A stretch of 64,000 nucleotides of DNA, taken from NCBI RefSeq assembly GCF_003958645.1, contig NZ_RXLO01000005.1, positions 491,531 to 555,530 on the forward strand. Reading direction: 5' to 3'. Of this stretch, positions 34,359 through 43,075 are shown piece by piece (the first letter of the stretch is position 1; each line of letters begins with the position of its first letter). This DNA is from Chitinophaga rhizosphaerae (GTDB lineage Bacteria > Bacteroidota > Bacteroidia > Chitinophagales > Chitinophagaceae). The position numbers were made by a program, and so were the translations under genes. The notes beneath the pieces were generated by a model, which worked only from the letters and a program-made list of their open reading frames with translations, was not told the origin of the DNA and ran no database searches.

Positions 34359-35969
34359 ATGAAAATCTGCATACACAAACAGCTGCTCGCCCTGGCGATG
34401 ATCGCGCTGCTGGCGGCTTGTACGAGGGAAACGGTAAACAGCAAGGGGAACAACCCTTACGGCGATCCCATCCTGCCTTCCATCACCTTCGCGGAAAATG
34501 CCGTCAACCCGGCGAAAGGGTTCGTGAACGATGAAGTGCTCGTTCGCGGCACGGGTTTCCTCAAGAATAAAGACAAACTCGAAGTGCTGTTCAACGGGGA
34601 AAAAGCCGAAATCCTCGAAACCACGGATTCCGCCGTTCGCGTGCGCATCCCCGCCATGGCCAGTACCGGCGCCATCAACGTGAAAGTGGGCGACGAATTC
34701 TATTTCGGGCCTTTCTTCCAGGTGTTCGGCGGATTGGTGGTAGATACCACCTTTGCCGCGAAAGGCGGCGCCAGCGCGCTCATTACCACCATTTTTCCGG
34801 GGAACGACAACAAGTACATCATCGCCGGCCGGTTCAATAACTACGACAACGTCAACAAGCCCGGCGGCGTGAACCGCATGGCGCGCCTCCTTAACGACGG
34901 TACGCTCGACAATGCCTGGGAATACGGCTGGCAAACCGGTCCGCAGGGCGATGTCTACTCCGGGGTTTACCTGGCCGACGAACAGAAGTTCCTGGTGGCG
35001 GGGAGTTTTAACCGTTACGCCCGTACACAGAATGTGTTCAGTATTGCACGGCTGGGTTTCGGGGGGATGATAGATTCCACCATCATCGAACTGCCGTCAC
35101 AGAATACGGCTGTCGCCTCTTCACTGGCAGGCGGTGTGCGGGGCGTGGTGAACGACCTGCACCTGCTGCCCGACGGGAAAATGCTCCTGGTGGGCGATTT
35201 CCGGTATTATGTACGGCCCAACTTCAACCTGGTGGCTGCTTCGGGCCTGGATTCCATGCACCTGGACTCCACGTTCGTACAACATATCATCAAACTACAT
35301 CCCAACGGCGAACTGGATTCTTCCTGGAACTACGATCTCACGCAACATCGCGGGCTGCCCACGGTGAACGGGCGCATCTTCAAATCGCACCTGCTGCCCG
35401 ACGGGAAAGTCCTCATCGCAGGGAACTTCACTACCTACAAGGGCCAGCCGGCGCCGCGCATCGCGCGGATCAATCCGGACGGTACGCTGGACAACTCGTT
35501 TAACCCCGGTTCCGGTGCAGACCTGCTCATTTATGACCTGTTCGTGCAGCAAGACGGGAAGATCATCGTGGCGGGGGGCTTTAACCGGTTCAACGGCACG
35601 GGCGCCAACCGCGTGGTGCGGCTTACGGCCGATGGCGCCATAGATCCCACGTTCAATGTCGGCGCGGGGCCGGACGGTACCAAGATCGACCAGATCGGCG
35701 TATTGCCCAACGGCGTGATCATCCTCACGGGAACGTTCCGGAAGTTCAATAACCTCCTGCGCAACAACTTCATCGTGCTCAATGCCGACGGATCTATCCA
35801 TCCCACCTACAACGCGATCGGAGGCCTGCGCTACGCAACGGCGTCAGACGATGGTACGGTGATGGAGATCATGAATGTGAAGGGGGAGAATTCGGTGATT
35901 TTGGTGGGCAACTTCGATGTGTTCGACAACCGGATGGCCAACCGGATCGTGAAGCTGAAATTCCAGTAG
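34359..35969 (+). CDS. Lipoprotein with IPT/TIG domain and delta-60 repeat propeller (DUF5008-like)
   Basis: 536 residues. The lipobox is LLAAC (Cys near 21). Residues about 45-125 form an IPT/TIG immunoglobulin-like domain (VLVRGTGFLKNKDKLEVLFNG, VRIPAMASTGAINVKVG). From about 130 to the end run roughly six delta-60 type repeats with the alternation of LLPDGKVLIAGNF, RINPDGTLDNSFNPGSG, QQDGKIIVAGGFNRFNG and RLTADGAIDPTFNVGAG, which should fold as a beta-propeller. No catalytic motif. It is the last gene of the operon, 7 bases after the FAS1 gene, and is closed by the hairpin at 35995. A surface ligand-binding or scaffold role is an inference. Confidence 0.85.
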   Translation: MKICIHKQLLALAMIALLAACTRETVNSKGNNPYGDPILPSITFAENAVNPAKGFVNDEVLVRGTGFLKNKDKLEVLFNGEKAEILETTDSAVRVRIPAMASTGAINVKVGDEFYFGPFFQVFGGLVVDTTFAAKGGASALITTIFPGNDNKYIIAGRFNNYDNVNKPGGVNRMARLLNDGTLDNAWEYGWQTGPQGDVYSGVYLADEQKFLVAGSFNRYARTQNVFSIARLGFGGMIDSTIIELPSQNTAVASSLAGGVRGVVNDLHLLPDGKMLLVGDFRYYVRPNFNLVAASGLDSMHLDSTFVQHIIKLHPNGELDSSWNYDLTQHRGLPTVNGRIFKSHLLPDGKVLIAGNFTTYKGQPAPRIARINPDGTLDNSFNPGSGADLLIYDLFVQQDGKIIVAGGFNRFNGTGANRVVRLTADGAIDPTFNVGAGPDGTKIDQIGVLPNGVIILTGTFRKFNNLLRNNFIVLNADGSIHPTYNAIGGLRYATASDDGTVMEIMNVKGENSVILVGNFDVFDNRMANRIVKLKFQ

Positions 35970-35994
35970 GGTTTTCGAAAAAGGACGATAAAGA

Positions 35995-36028
35995 AAAAAG
36001 CCATAAGACTTCGGTCTTATGGCTTTTT
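35995..36028. terminator. Strong bidirectional terminator with UUCG loop
   Basis: A perfect 15-bp stem (35995-36009/36014-36028) capped by TTCG, with A and T runs on both sides, placed between two convergent genes. It ends the tandem SusCD operon on the plus strand. On the minus strand it overlaps the last codons and stop (36017-36019) of the helicase gene, so it also terminates that transcript. Confidence 0.92.
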
Positions 36029-37330
36029 CTGTTGTTTGGGACGATTATTTCTTCGTTTGTTGCCGCTGCTTCCGTTTCCGCCGCCGCCGTTGCCGCTGCG
36101 GGGTTTCCCTTTCCCGCCGCCGCCGCGATGACCGCCGCCACGGTTGCCTCCGCCGCCACCACCCGGCCTGCGGGTTTTGGGGGAGTATTCCGGTACGGGG
36201 CCCAGTTCGGGGGGAACGGTGGCCTTGGCTACGGGCGCGCCCAGCAACTCTTCGATGCGGGAGAAGCGGCCCTGTTCTTTCGGGCTGATGAACGTATATG
36301 CGGTACCGTCTGTTGCGGCGCGCGCGGTACGGCCGATGCGGTGGATGTAATCCTCGCCGTCGTTCGGTACGTCGTAATTAATCACCAGGTCAATGTCTTC
36401 GATATCGATCCCGCGGCTGAGGATGTCTGTAGCCACGAGGATGTTCGACTTGCCGTTTTTGAAGTTCAGGAGGGCCTGCTCGCGCTTGTCCTGCTCCAGG
36501 TCGGAGTGGATTTCTTCCACGGCGTACCTGGCGCGGCTGAGCACGGCGGTGAGCGTTTTTACGTTCTGCTTGCGGGAGCAGAATACGATCACGCTTTCCT
36601 TTTTGCGGCTGTCGAGGATATGTTTGACCAGGGGGACTTTCTGCTCATCGAACACCACGAACGCTTCCTGTTTGATGCGCTCCGGCGGTTTGGAGATGGC
36701 GATGTTCACCTGGATGGGATCCTGGAGGATCTTGAGCGCCAGTTTACGCATTTTGTCCGGCATGGTGGCGGAAAAGAGCAGTGTCTGGCGGTCTTTCGGA
36801 AGGAAGGAGATGATCTTCTCGATATCGTCGTGAAAACCCATGTCGAGCATGCGGTCTGCCTCGTCGAGGATGAGGTATTTCAGTCCCTTCAGTTTTACGT
36901 ACCCCATGTTGAGGTGGGCGATCATGCGGCCGGGTGTGCAGATAATGATATCAGCACCATGGGAAAGCGCTTTCTTCTCGATGGCGAACGATGCGCCGTC
37001 GCCCCCGCCATACACGGCAATGGAGCTGATGTTCGTGAAGTAAGACATCCCTTCGAGCGCCTGCGCGATCTGGACGGCCAGTTCCCGGGTGGGAACGATG
37101 ATCATGGAATTGATCTGGTGGTCGTCTTTCGTATGAGTGAGGATATTCTGAATGGTGGGGAGCAGGAAGGCTGCCGTTTTGCCGGTGCCGGTTTGTGCGG
37201 AGGCGATCAGGTCCCGGCCGGATAAAATGACGGGGATAACTTGTTCCTGTACCGGTGTAGCGGTTTTATATCCCATCGCATCTATACCATCCAACAGATC
37301 ATCGTCAAAATCAAATTCGTGAAAATACAA
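36017..37330 (-). CDS. rhlE: DEAD-box RNA helicase (RhlE-like)
   Basis: 437 residues. It has all the helicase motifs in order: Q motif (GYKTATPVQEQVIP), Walker A AQTGTGKT (45-52), PTRELAVQ, TPGR, DEAD in LILDEADRMLDMGF, SAT, VIVFCSRKQNVKTL, ATDILSRGIDI and HRIGRTAR. After about residue 385 the tail is Gly/Arg/Asn-rich and ends in basic residues, a typical RNA-binding tail of RhlE proteins. It should remodel structured RNA in ribosome assembly or RNA decay. It is monocistronic, with its terminator overlapping the stop codon. RhlE versus other DEAD subgroups is judged only from size and tail. Confidence 0.92.
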   Translation of the reverse strand: MYFHEFDFDDDLLDGIDAMGYKTATPVQEQVIPVILSGRDLIASAQTGTGKTAAFLLPTIQNILTHTKDDHQINSMIIVPTRELAVQIAQALEGMSYFTNISSIAVYGGGDGASFAIEKKALSHGADIIICTPGRMIAHLNMGYVKLKGLKYLILDEADRMLDMGFHDDIEKIISFLPKDRQTLLFSATMPDKMRKLALKILQDPIQVNIAISKPPERIKQEAFVVFDEQKVPLVKHILDSRKKESVIVFCSRKQNVKTLTAVLSRARYAVEEIHSDLEQDKREQALLNFKNGKSNILVATDILSRGIDIEDIDLVINYDVPNDGEDYIHRIGRTARAATDGTAYTFISPKEQGRFSRIEELLGAPVAKATVPPELGPVPEYSPKTRRPGGGGGGNRGGGHRGGGGKGKPRSGNGGGGNGSSGNKRRNNRPKQQKKP

Positions 37331-37498
37331 TGTATATATTCTTTTTTAAATATAGGTAATATGTAAAGATAAGGATTTATCCGGCACTGCGGGCACGATT
37401 CATCATTAAATCGGCCATAATCATGCATTTGCCCGGGAATAAAAGCCGGAAGCCGCGCTGGGCGGACTTCCGGCTGGGTAAAGGGATGAATGGGCCGG

Positions 37499-37906
37499 TC
37501 AGGGTGCGGGCGGCATCTGGCGCATGCCGGCCAGGACCTGCGCATGATGTGCGCGCTGTTTGCTGATCCTCCGCCCGCGGAAAAAGAGGTACAGGTTGAA
37601 AAAGAGCATGATGCCGAGGTAGATGCAGAAGCCGCCCAGCTTGGTGCTCAGCACTTCCAGCATCGTTTGCCGGTCGGGCACCTCGCTGGCGATGGTCATG
37701 ATGTAGAACGCGCAGCCGAGGTTGAGCAGGTAGAAGCCCGTTTCGAATAATTTGTTGGTGGCCAGGGCGATGTCCGTTTTCCCGTTGAAGATGTCGAGCA
37801 TGAACACGCGGCTGTTGCGGAAGAGGGTGTGCGCCACGAACCAGGTCAGGAATATTACGGCGGGCAGGTATACGAGATAGGCGAGGAAGTGAAATGTGGT
37901 GGTCAT
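37499..37906 (-). CDS. Small integral membrane protein, paralogue of its neighbour
   Basis: 135 residues from the ATG at 37906 (MTTTFHFLAYLVYLP). Four hydrophobic segments are visible (about 5-25, 58-80, 92-112 in part). The basic C-terminus RGRRISKQRAHHA should be cytoplasmic. The central motif FRNSRVFMLDIFNGK...LFETGFYLLNLGCA is repeated almost segment by segment in the adjacent protein (FRNGRAFILHLLRGN...LLLTGYYLLNLGYA), so the two are tandem paralogues. I do not recognise the family and infer no function. The gene follows its paralogue by 11 bases. Confidence 0.85.
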   Translation of the reverse strand: MTTTFHFLAYLVYLPAVIFLTWFVAHTLFRNSRVFMLDIFNGKTDIALATNKLFETGFYLLNLGCAFYIMTIASEVPDRQTMLEVLSTKLGGFCIYLGIMLFFNLYLFFRGRRISKQRAHHAQVLAGMRQMPPAP

Positions 37907-37917
37907 GATGAGTGGAT

Positions 37918-38271
37918 TTAGGTATGAGGTATCGTTGTCTGTTTCTTGCTGAAATAATAGATCGCGGCCATGTTGCCATAGTGGACGAGCGCCAGGGTGA
38001 GCACGATGCGACCGGTCATGACCGTGACGCTGGCCAGCAGGCCCGTCCAGTTTTCCACACGCTCCCATGTGCTGATCATCAGCGCGGCGTAACCGAGGTT
38101 GAGGAGGTAGTACCCGGTGAGGAGGAGGCGGTTGATAGCGTCCGTCAACGTGGTGTTGCCGCGAAGGAGATGCAGGATGAAGGCACGGCCGTTGCGGAAA
38201 AATATCCATCCCACCCTGAAGGTAATGAGGCCGGTGATGCAGCCGTAAACGAGGTATGCCGTCGTATTCAT
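37918..38271 (-). CDS. Small integral membrane protein, paralogue of its neighbour
   Basis: 117 residues from the ATG at 38271 (MNTTAYLVYGCITG). An upstream ATG at 38322 would add 17 residues without hydrophobic or conserved character. Three to four hydrophobic helices are visible. It shares with the downstream gene the FRN-R-F--L----G motif and the YYLLNLGYA helix. The first residues of both proteins (TT-a-lvY) also agree. The pair is co-transcribed by spacing. The 173 bases before the start codon are AT-rich around 38300-38345 and should contain the promoter. The family is not recognised. Confidence 0.82.
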   Translation of the reverse strand: MNTTAYLVYGCITGLITFRVGWIFFRNGRAFILHLLRGNTTLTDAINRLLLTGYYLLNLGYAALMISTWERVENWTGLLASVTVMTGRIVLTLALVHYGNMAAIYYFSKKQTTIPHT

Positions 38272-38398
38272 ATGGGCTTGCTTTTGATGGATCAAAGGTA
38301 TAAGTATGTTTTGAACTTTCAAAACATATTGAAAGAAAAATATTTTATGGTGGATGGGAATCCGTTTTCCGTAGGTTTTGCTCGGTTTCGCGTAGGTG

Positions 38399-38425
38399 TT
38401 GGAAGGGAAGGGTGGGATATCTTTG
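38399..38425 (+). promoter_or_regulatory. Candidate Bacteroidota promoter
   Basis: TTG at 38399-38401 and TATCTTTG at 38418-38425, matching the -33 TTG / -7 TAnnTTTG pattern with a 16-base spacer, slightly short. It lies 20 bases upstream of the start codon at 38445. Confidence 0.5.
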
Positions 38426-38444
38426 CGGCGACAAAAACAAGATC

Positions 38445-39107
38445 ATGAAAAAGTTAACCCTGCTATTCCTTACCATCGTTCCGCTGATCCTGCTGGCAAC
38501 CGCCGCAGGCAAGCGTTCTGGCCGGACGAAGCAGCTTCCGGACCCGCAAGCCCCCATCGCCCGGCCGGCTTCCCGGCCACTACATATCGAAGGCCCGGCA
38601 TTCCGCCTGCCTGCCGGCGTTTCCCTCGACCAGGGCTCCATGAAAGGGCACAACGCCCAGGAATGCTCCTGCGAATCCACCCGGTCCATCCAACGCTACG
38701 GCGACGGCTGCATCGTGCGGCTGCGCTTCCGCCTCCGCAATCACACCGCAGCACCCGTGAAGGTCGTGCTCCCGGCGGGCCTCGTGTTCCGCCACAGCCT
38801 CGACCATGTGAACGATGCGCTCCTGGCGCGCCCCGTCACCCTCGTGCTGCCCGCAGGCGCCGCGCCCTCGTACCACCTCGACCTGTTCGGCCTCAACGAA
38901 TCGATCGTTCAGCCCGGCCCCGCGGGTGCCTATCGGTTCGGCCCTGTTGCAGGCAATTACGATCTGCAAGCCCTGCTGATGACGCTGGAAGATAAATCCC
39001 TGGCAGACGTGCACAGCCTGGCCATCGCCCAGCAAGCCATCTGGGAAGTAATCAGCGGACACGCGCTGGAAGCCCCGCTGGCAAAGAAGATCGCAGCTTT
39101 GCCGTGA
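38445..39107 (+). CDS. Secreted protein of unknown function
   Basis: 220 residues from the ATG at 38445 (MKKLTLLFLTIVPLILL). A signal peptide ends around ATAAG. The mature part begins with a Pro/basic-rich linker and then a single beta-rich domain. It includes CSCESTRSIQRYGDGCIVRLRFRLRN-type strands with a Cys-x-Cys pair (residues about 76-78) and a third Cys in GDGC, KVVLPAGLVFRH, and LVLPAGAAPSYHLDLFGLNES. The pattern suggests an immunoglobulin-like fold, but I recognise no family. It has its own promoter and a terminator at 39260, so it is monocistronic. Two or more cysteines could form a disulfide in the periplasm. Confidence 0.8.
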   Translation: MKKLTLLFLTIVPLILLATAAGKRSGRTKQLPDPQAPIARPASRPLHIEGPAFRLPAGVSLDQGSMKGHNAQECSCESTRSIQRYGDGCIVRLRFRLRNHTAAPVKVVLPAGLVFRHSLDHVNDALLARPVTLVLPAGAAPSYHLDLFGLNESIVQPGPAGAYRFGPVAGNYDLQALLMTLEDKSLADVHSLAIAQQAIWEVISGHALEAPLAKKIAALP

Positions 39108-39259
39108 TGATGGGAGAGACAGGGAATATACACGGAGAGGTTACGAATGGCCATATCCAATATGCGGCCCGTGGCGGAATTTCATCGCTCGGCTGCTATG
39201 GTGCCGCCTGAAAAACCGAAGAAACAGCGCACGATGGCTGCAGGTTACATACCGCGGTG

Positions 39260-39287
39260 GCCGCCCCGGAAAGGGGCGGCTTTTTTT
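39260..39287 (+). terminator. Intrinsic terminator
   Basis: An 8-bp GC-rich stem gccgcccc (39260-39267) / ggggcggc (39273-39280) with a 5-base loop followed by seven T. It lies 150 bases after the stop at 39107 and isolates the hydrolase gene that follows. No gene was found in the 150 bases between. Confidence 0.88.
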
Positions 39288-39366
39288 GGGATCGGCATAA
39301 CGGTTTGAGATCATCAATCGCTCTTATAGGAAGAAAACCGCTTTCCATCAACCAAAACACCCCTGT

Positions 39367-41703
39367 ATGCCTGGAATTTTACGAACCCTGCTGCTTTGCA
39401 GCCTTTTCCCGGCCGTAACCCTGGCGCAGTCGCCCCCGAAACGTGAACTTCGCGGCGCCTGGGTAGCCACTTACTTTAACATCGATTGGCCGAACAAGAC
39501 GCAAACGCCCGCGCAGCAAAGGGCCGCCTTCATCGCCATCGCCGACCATCACCGCGCCACCGGCCTCAACGCTCTTTACGTGCAGGTGCGCAGCCAGTGC
39601 GACGCGCTGTACCCCAGCGCCCTGGAGCCCTGGTCGGCCGACGTCACCGGCACGCAGGGCGTACCGCCCTCCACGCCATGGGACCCGCTGGCCTTCGCCA
39701 TCGAAGAATGCCACAAACGCGGCATGGAATTCCACGCCTGGATCAATCCCTACCGTGCCGTCGGTAATGCCAACAACCTCCCGGGCTTCGCCGATTCCCA
39801 TGTCGCCAAAACACACCCGGAATGGCTCCTCAGCCAGGGAACGCTCCGCGTTCTCGATCCCGGCCTGCCGCCCGTGCGCGACCACATCTCCACCGTGATC
39901 TCGGATATCCTGCGCCGTTATGATGTAGACGGTATCCATTTCGACGATTACTTCTATCCTCCCAACGCTCCCGCCGGCACGGCGCCCTACAACGATTCCG
40001 CCACTTTCGCCGATTATCCGCGCGGGTTCACCGTGAAAAACGACTGGCGGAGAGACAACGTCAACCTGCTCATCCGGCGGGTGTACGACAGTGTCAAGAC
40101 CATCAAGCCCTGGGTGAAATTCGGCGTGAGCCCGTCCGGCATCTACCGCAACAGCACCAATCCCGACATCGGTTCGCCCACCGCCGGGCTGGAACATTAC
40201 ACCACGCTGTTTGCCGATACGAAACGCTGGCTGCAGGAAGGTTGGGTGGATTACATCATGCCGCAGGTGTACTGGTGGATCGGGCAGCCGGGCGCCAATT
40301 ACGGCGTGATCGTACCCTGGTGGAACAACCAGGCCAACGGCCGGCATATCTACATCGGCATCGCAGGGTACAAAATGGGAGATGCCGCCGCCGGTGCGGG
40401 ATGGACGGATTCCACCCAGATCCCGCGGCAGATCCGTATGAACCGTAGTCATGCCAACGTATATGGCCAGTCGGTGTACAACACCACGAGCATGCGGGTA
40501 AACACCCGGAAAGGCTTCCGCGATTCGCTGCGCCTTTTCATGTACGCGAAACCCGCGCTGTTGCCGGCCATGAAATGGAGAGACAGTATCGCCCCGGCCG
40601 CACCTTTCGGTTTATATGCAGATCAGATGGGAGACGATGTGCGCCTCATCTGGTGGCACAACGGCGATCCGCAGGACCAATTGAACCGGGCGCGCCAGTT
40701 CGCCGTGTACCGCTCCACCACGCCCGTGATCGATACCGGTTCCATCGACCAGCTGCTGGCCATTACGCCCATGGATTCCATCGCATACACCGATACTTCG
40801 GCCCTGCCCGGCGTCACGTACTATTATGCCGTGACGGCGCTGGACCGCTATCATAACGAAAGCCCGCGCTCGGCCCTGGCGGCCAACCTGGCGCCCACGT
40901 TGCAGGGCCCGGGGAGCCAGTGGCTGACGGGTGATCCGGATTGCGGCGCTTCCCTGCCGGATTACCGCGATTCTGCAACGGTAGAACCTGCGGAAGGGGT
41001 TACCATCACCCAATTTCCCGTACCCGGCAGCCGCGTACGGCACGATGATCTCGTGCACCTTATCGCCACAAACGCCGGCGGCAAGTCTGATACGGCTTCT
41101 TTCGCCATCTGGATGAAAGACACGCTGGCGCCCGTGATCTCGGGCATCACACCATCGCCGGCGCTGCTTAATACACCGAATAACAAGATGGTGACGGTTT
41201 CGCTGGATTATTCGGTGACGGATTGCAGTCCTGTTCAGCGGACGGTGACGGTCACCAGCAACGAGCCCGATAATGGCAGTCCAGACATCGAGATCGTGAA
41301 CGACAATACCGTGAAGCTCCGTGCGCAGCGGAACCCGATTGGTAACGGACGCGTATATACGATAAATGTGACGGCTACGGATACGGCCGGTAAGTCGAGC
41401 GTACAGACCACGCATGTGCTCGTGCCGGGTAACAAGCCCTGGACGCATGGCGACGGGTTGGCGGCTACGGTGCTGCCCAATCCCGCATTCCACCAGTTCG
41501 TGCTCATGCTGATCAGTAAAAACCAGCAGCCTGTCAATATCCGCGTGTACAACAACGCGGGCCAGCTGGTGGAAGCAAGGCAGGGCCTGGCGCCAAACAG
41601 TTCCGTTACGCTGGGCGGCAATTACCAACCGGGTATCTATTACATCGAAATTATCCAGGTGAACGTGCGCCAGGTCATGAAAGTGATCAAGCTGGGGCAT
41701 TAG
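39367..41703 (+). CDS. GH10-like glycosyl hydrolase (DUF187/GHL10) with T9SS sorting domain
   Basis: 778 residues. The signal peptide ends TLAQ (about 21). Residues about 25-330 are a GHL10/DUF187 TIM barrel: ELRGAWVATYFNIDWP, LNALYVQVRSQCDALY, HAWINPYRAV, YDVDGIHFDDYFYP and WVDYIMPQVYWW, with Asp/Glu pairs fitting a glycosidase site. One fibronectin-like segment (about 415-510) and Ig-like domains follow. The last 80 residues (VLPNPAFHQFVLML...RVYNNAGQLVE...YQPGIYYIEI...KVIKL) are a type A C-terminal domain for type IX secretion. It is probably released or surface-attached and may act on peptidoglycan-derived or other glycans; family members' substrates are poorly known. Confidence 0.92.
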   Translation: MPGILRTLLLCSLFPAVTLAQSPPKRELRGAWVATYFNIDWPNKTQTPAQQRAAFIAIADHHRATGLNALYVQVRSQCDALYPSALEPWSADVTGTQGVPPSTPWDPLAFAIEECHKRGMEFHAWINPYRAVGNANNLPGFADSHVAKTHPEWLLSQGTLRVLDPGLPPVRDHISTVISDILRRYDVDGIHFDDYFYPPNAPAGTAPYNDSATFADYPRGFTVKNDWRRDNVNLLIRRVYDSVKTIKPWVKFGVSPSGIYRNSTNPDIGSPTAGLEHYTTLFADTKRWLQEGWVDYIMPQVYWWIGQPGANYGVIVPWWNNQANGRHIYIGIAGYKMGDAAAGAGWTDSTQIPRQIRMNRSHANVYGQSVYNTTSMRVNTRKGFRDSLRLFMYAKPALLPAMKWRDSIAPAAPFGLYADQMGDDVRLIWWHNGDPQDQLNRARQFAVYRSTTPVIDTGSIDQLLAITPMDSIAYTDTSALPGVTYYYAVTALDRYHNESPRSALAANLAPTLQGPGSQWLTGDPDCGASLPDYRDSATVEPAEGVTITQFPVPGSRVRHDDLVHLIATNAGGKSDTASFAIWMKDTLAPVISGITPSPALLNTPNNKMVTVSLDYSVTDCSPVQRTVTVTSNEPDNGSPDIEIVNDNTVKLRAQRNPIGNGRVYTINVTATDTAGKSSVQTTHVLVPGNKPWTHGDGLAATVLPNPAFHQFVLMLISKNQQPVNIRVYNNAGQLVEARQGLAPNSSVTLGGNYQPGIYYIEIIQVNVRQVMKVIKLGH

Positions 41704-41734
41704 AAATGGCAAATACATCCGGATCTTTAACACG

Positions 41735-41763
41735 ACAGGGCTGCCAGATGGCGGCCCTGTTTT
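41735..41763 (+). terminator. Intrinsic terminator of the hydrolase gene
   Basis: Stem acagggc (41735-41741) / gccctgt (41754-41760) with an inner tgcc/ggc pairing, followed by TTTT, 32 bases after the hydrolase stop. Confidence 0.75.
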
Positions 41764-41794
41764 CATTTCCGGTAATTCAGCGTATATTCCGTAC

Positions 41795-43075
41795 ATGCAA
41801 TTTTCCCGCCGCGAGCTGGGTGTGGCGGCCTTTGCGGCCGTTACCGCCTTTTGCGCCTACACTGCCATCTTCAGTTTTCGGAAAGCCTTTAACGTAGGGG
41901 CTTTCGGGGGATATATGCTTTGGGGGGCGGATTACAAAACCGTGCTGGTCGTATCGCAGATGTTCGGGTATATGCTGAGCAAATTTTACGGCATCCGTTT
42001 CATCGCCGCGATGCAGCGGAGGAACCGGCATTGGCTCATCCTGGGTTTGACGGGCGTTGCCTGGCTGGCCTGGGCGCTCTTTGCCGTGGTGCCGCCGCCG
42101 CATAACTGGTGGTGCCTGTTCCTCAACGGGTTCCCGCTGGGGATGCTATGGGGTGTGGTGTTTTCGTATATCGAGGGGCGGCGTACCACGGATATGATCA
42201 GTGCGGCATTGGCCGTGAGCTTCATTTTCGCGTCTGGCCTGGCGAAGAGTGTGGCGCAGTGGGTGATGGACGGATGGGGCGTGAGCGAATACGGTATGCC
42301 ATTCGTGGTGGGATGCGTGTTCATGCCGGTATTGATCGTGTTCGTACTGCTGCTGGAAAAAATCCCGCCGCCCGGGGCTGCCGACAGGGAACAGCGGATG
42401 GAAAGGCTGCCGATGTCTGCGGCGGAGCGGCGAGGACTGCTGCGGCGCTTCTGGCCGGGGCTCGCGTTGCTGGTGGTGATCTACATCCTCGTGACGATCC
42501 TGCGCGAAGTGCGCGACAGCTTCATGGCCGACATGTGGCGCGAATCCGGAGAACCTTTTCAGCCGGGCGTTTTCGCGGGAACGGAAAGCCTGATATCGCT
42601 CATCATTCTCGTATTGATCGCCGCCATGAGCTGGCTAAACCATAATTTCAGGGCGTTCATCGTAACGCAGTGGATCATGCTCGCGGGATTCGCGGTAACG
42701 CTTGGCGGGGCCATGCTGTTCTCCGCCGGGCACCTTGGCATGTATGCCTGGATGCTGCTGGCGGGCCTGGGGTTGTACATGGTGTATATTCCATTCAACA
42801 GCCTGCTGTTCGACCGTTTCATCGCCGCTTTCCGGTTTACGGGGAACGTGGGTTTCCTCATCTACATCGCGGACGCTTTCGGGTACCTGGGCAGCGTAGG
42901 TGTGATGCTTGCCAAATCCGTTTTCCAGCTACAGCTGAACTGGCTGGAATTCTATACCGGCCTTGTGAAAATCGCCGGTGTCACGGGCCTTGCGGGCACC
43001 CTCGCTGCGATGTACTGGTTCCGGAGAAAGTACCGGGATAGGGCGCCGTTGTTACAAAAACCAGATCAGCAGTAA
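41795..43075 (+). CDS. DUF5690 family membrane protein (MFS-like)
   Basis: 426 residues with about twelve hydrophobic helices in two halves separated by a charged loop (about 185-225, DREQRMERLPMSAAERR). The N-terminus (FAAVTAFCAYTAIFSFRKAFNVG) and the YKTVLVVSQMFGYMLSKFYGI segment are typical of the Bacteroidota DUF5690 family, which looks like a distant major-facilitator relative. The TILREVRDSFMADMW segment is a second family hallmark. No substrate can be inferred. Its 3' end overlaps the convergent DUF1304 gene by 24 bases, so the two transcripts interfere unless one is weak. Confidence 0.87.
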   Translation: MQFSRRELGVAAFAAVTAFCAYTAIFSFRKAFNVGAFGGYMLWGADYKTVLVVSQMFGYMLSKFYGIRFIAAMQRRNRHWLILGLTGVAWLAWALFAVVPPPHNWWCLFLNGFPLGMLWGVVFSYIEGRRTTDMISAALAVSFIFASGLAKSVAQWVMDGWGVSEYGMPFVVGCVFMPVLIVFVLLLEKIPPPGAADREQRMERLPMSAAERRGLLRRFWPGLALLVVIYILVTILREVRDSFMADMWRESGEPFQPGVFAGTESLISLIILVLIAAMSWLNHNFRAFIVTQWIMLAGFAVTLGGAMLFSAGHLGMYAWMLLAGLGLYMVYIPFNSLLFDRFIAAFRFTGNVGFLIYIADAFGYLGSVGVMLAKSVFQLQLNWLEFYTGLVKIAGVTGLAGTLAAMYWFRRKYRDRAPLLQKPDQQ

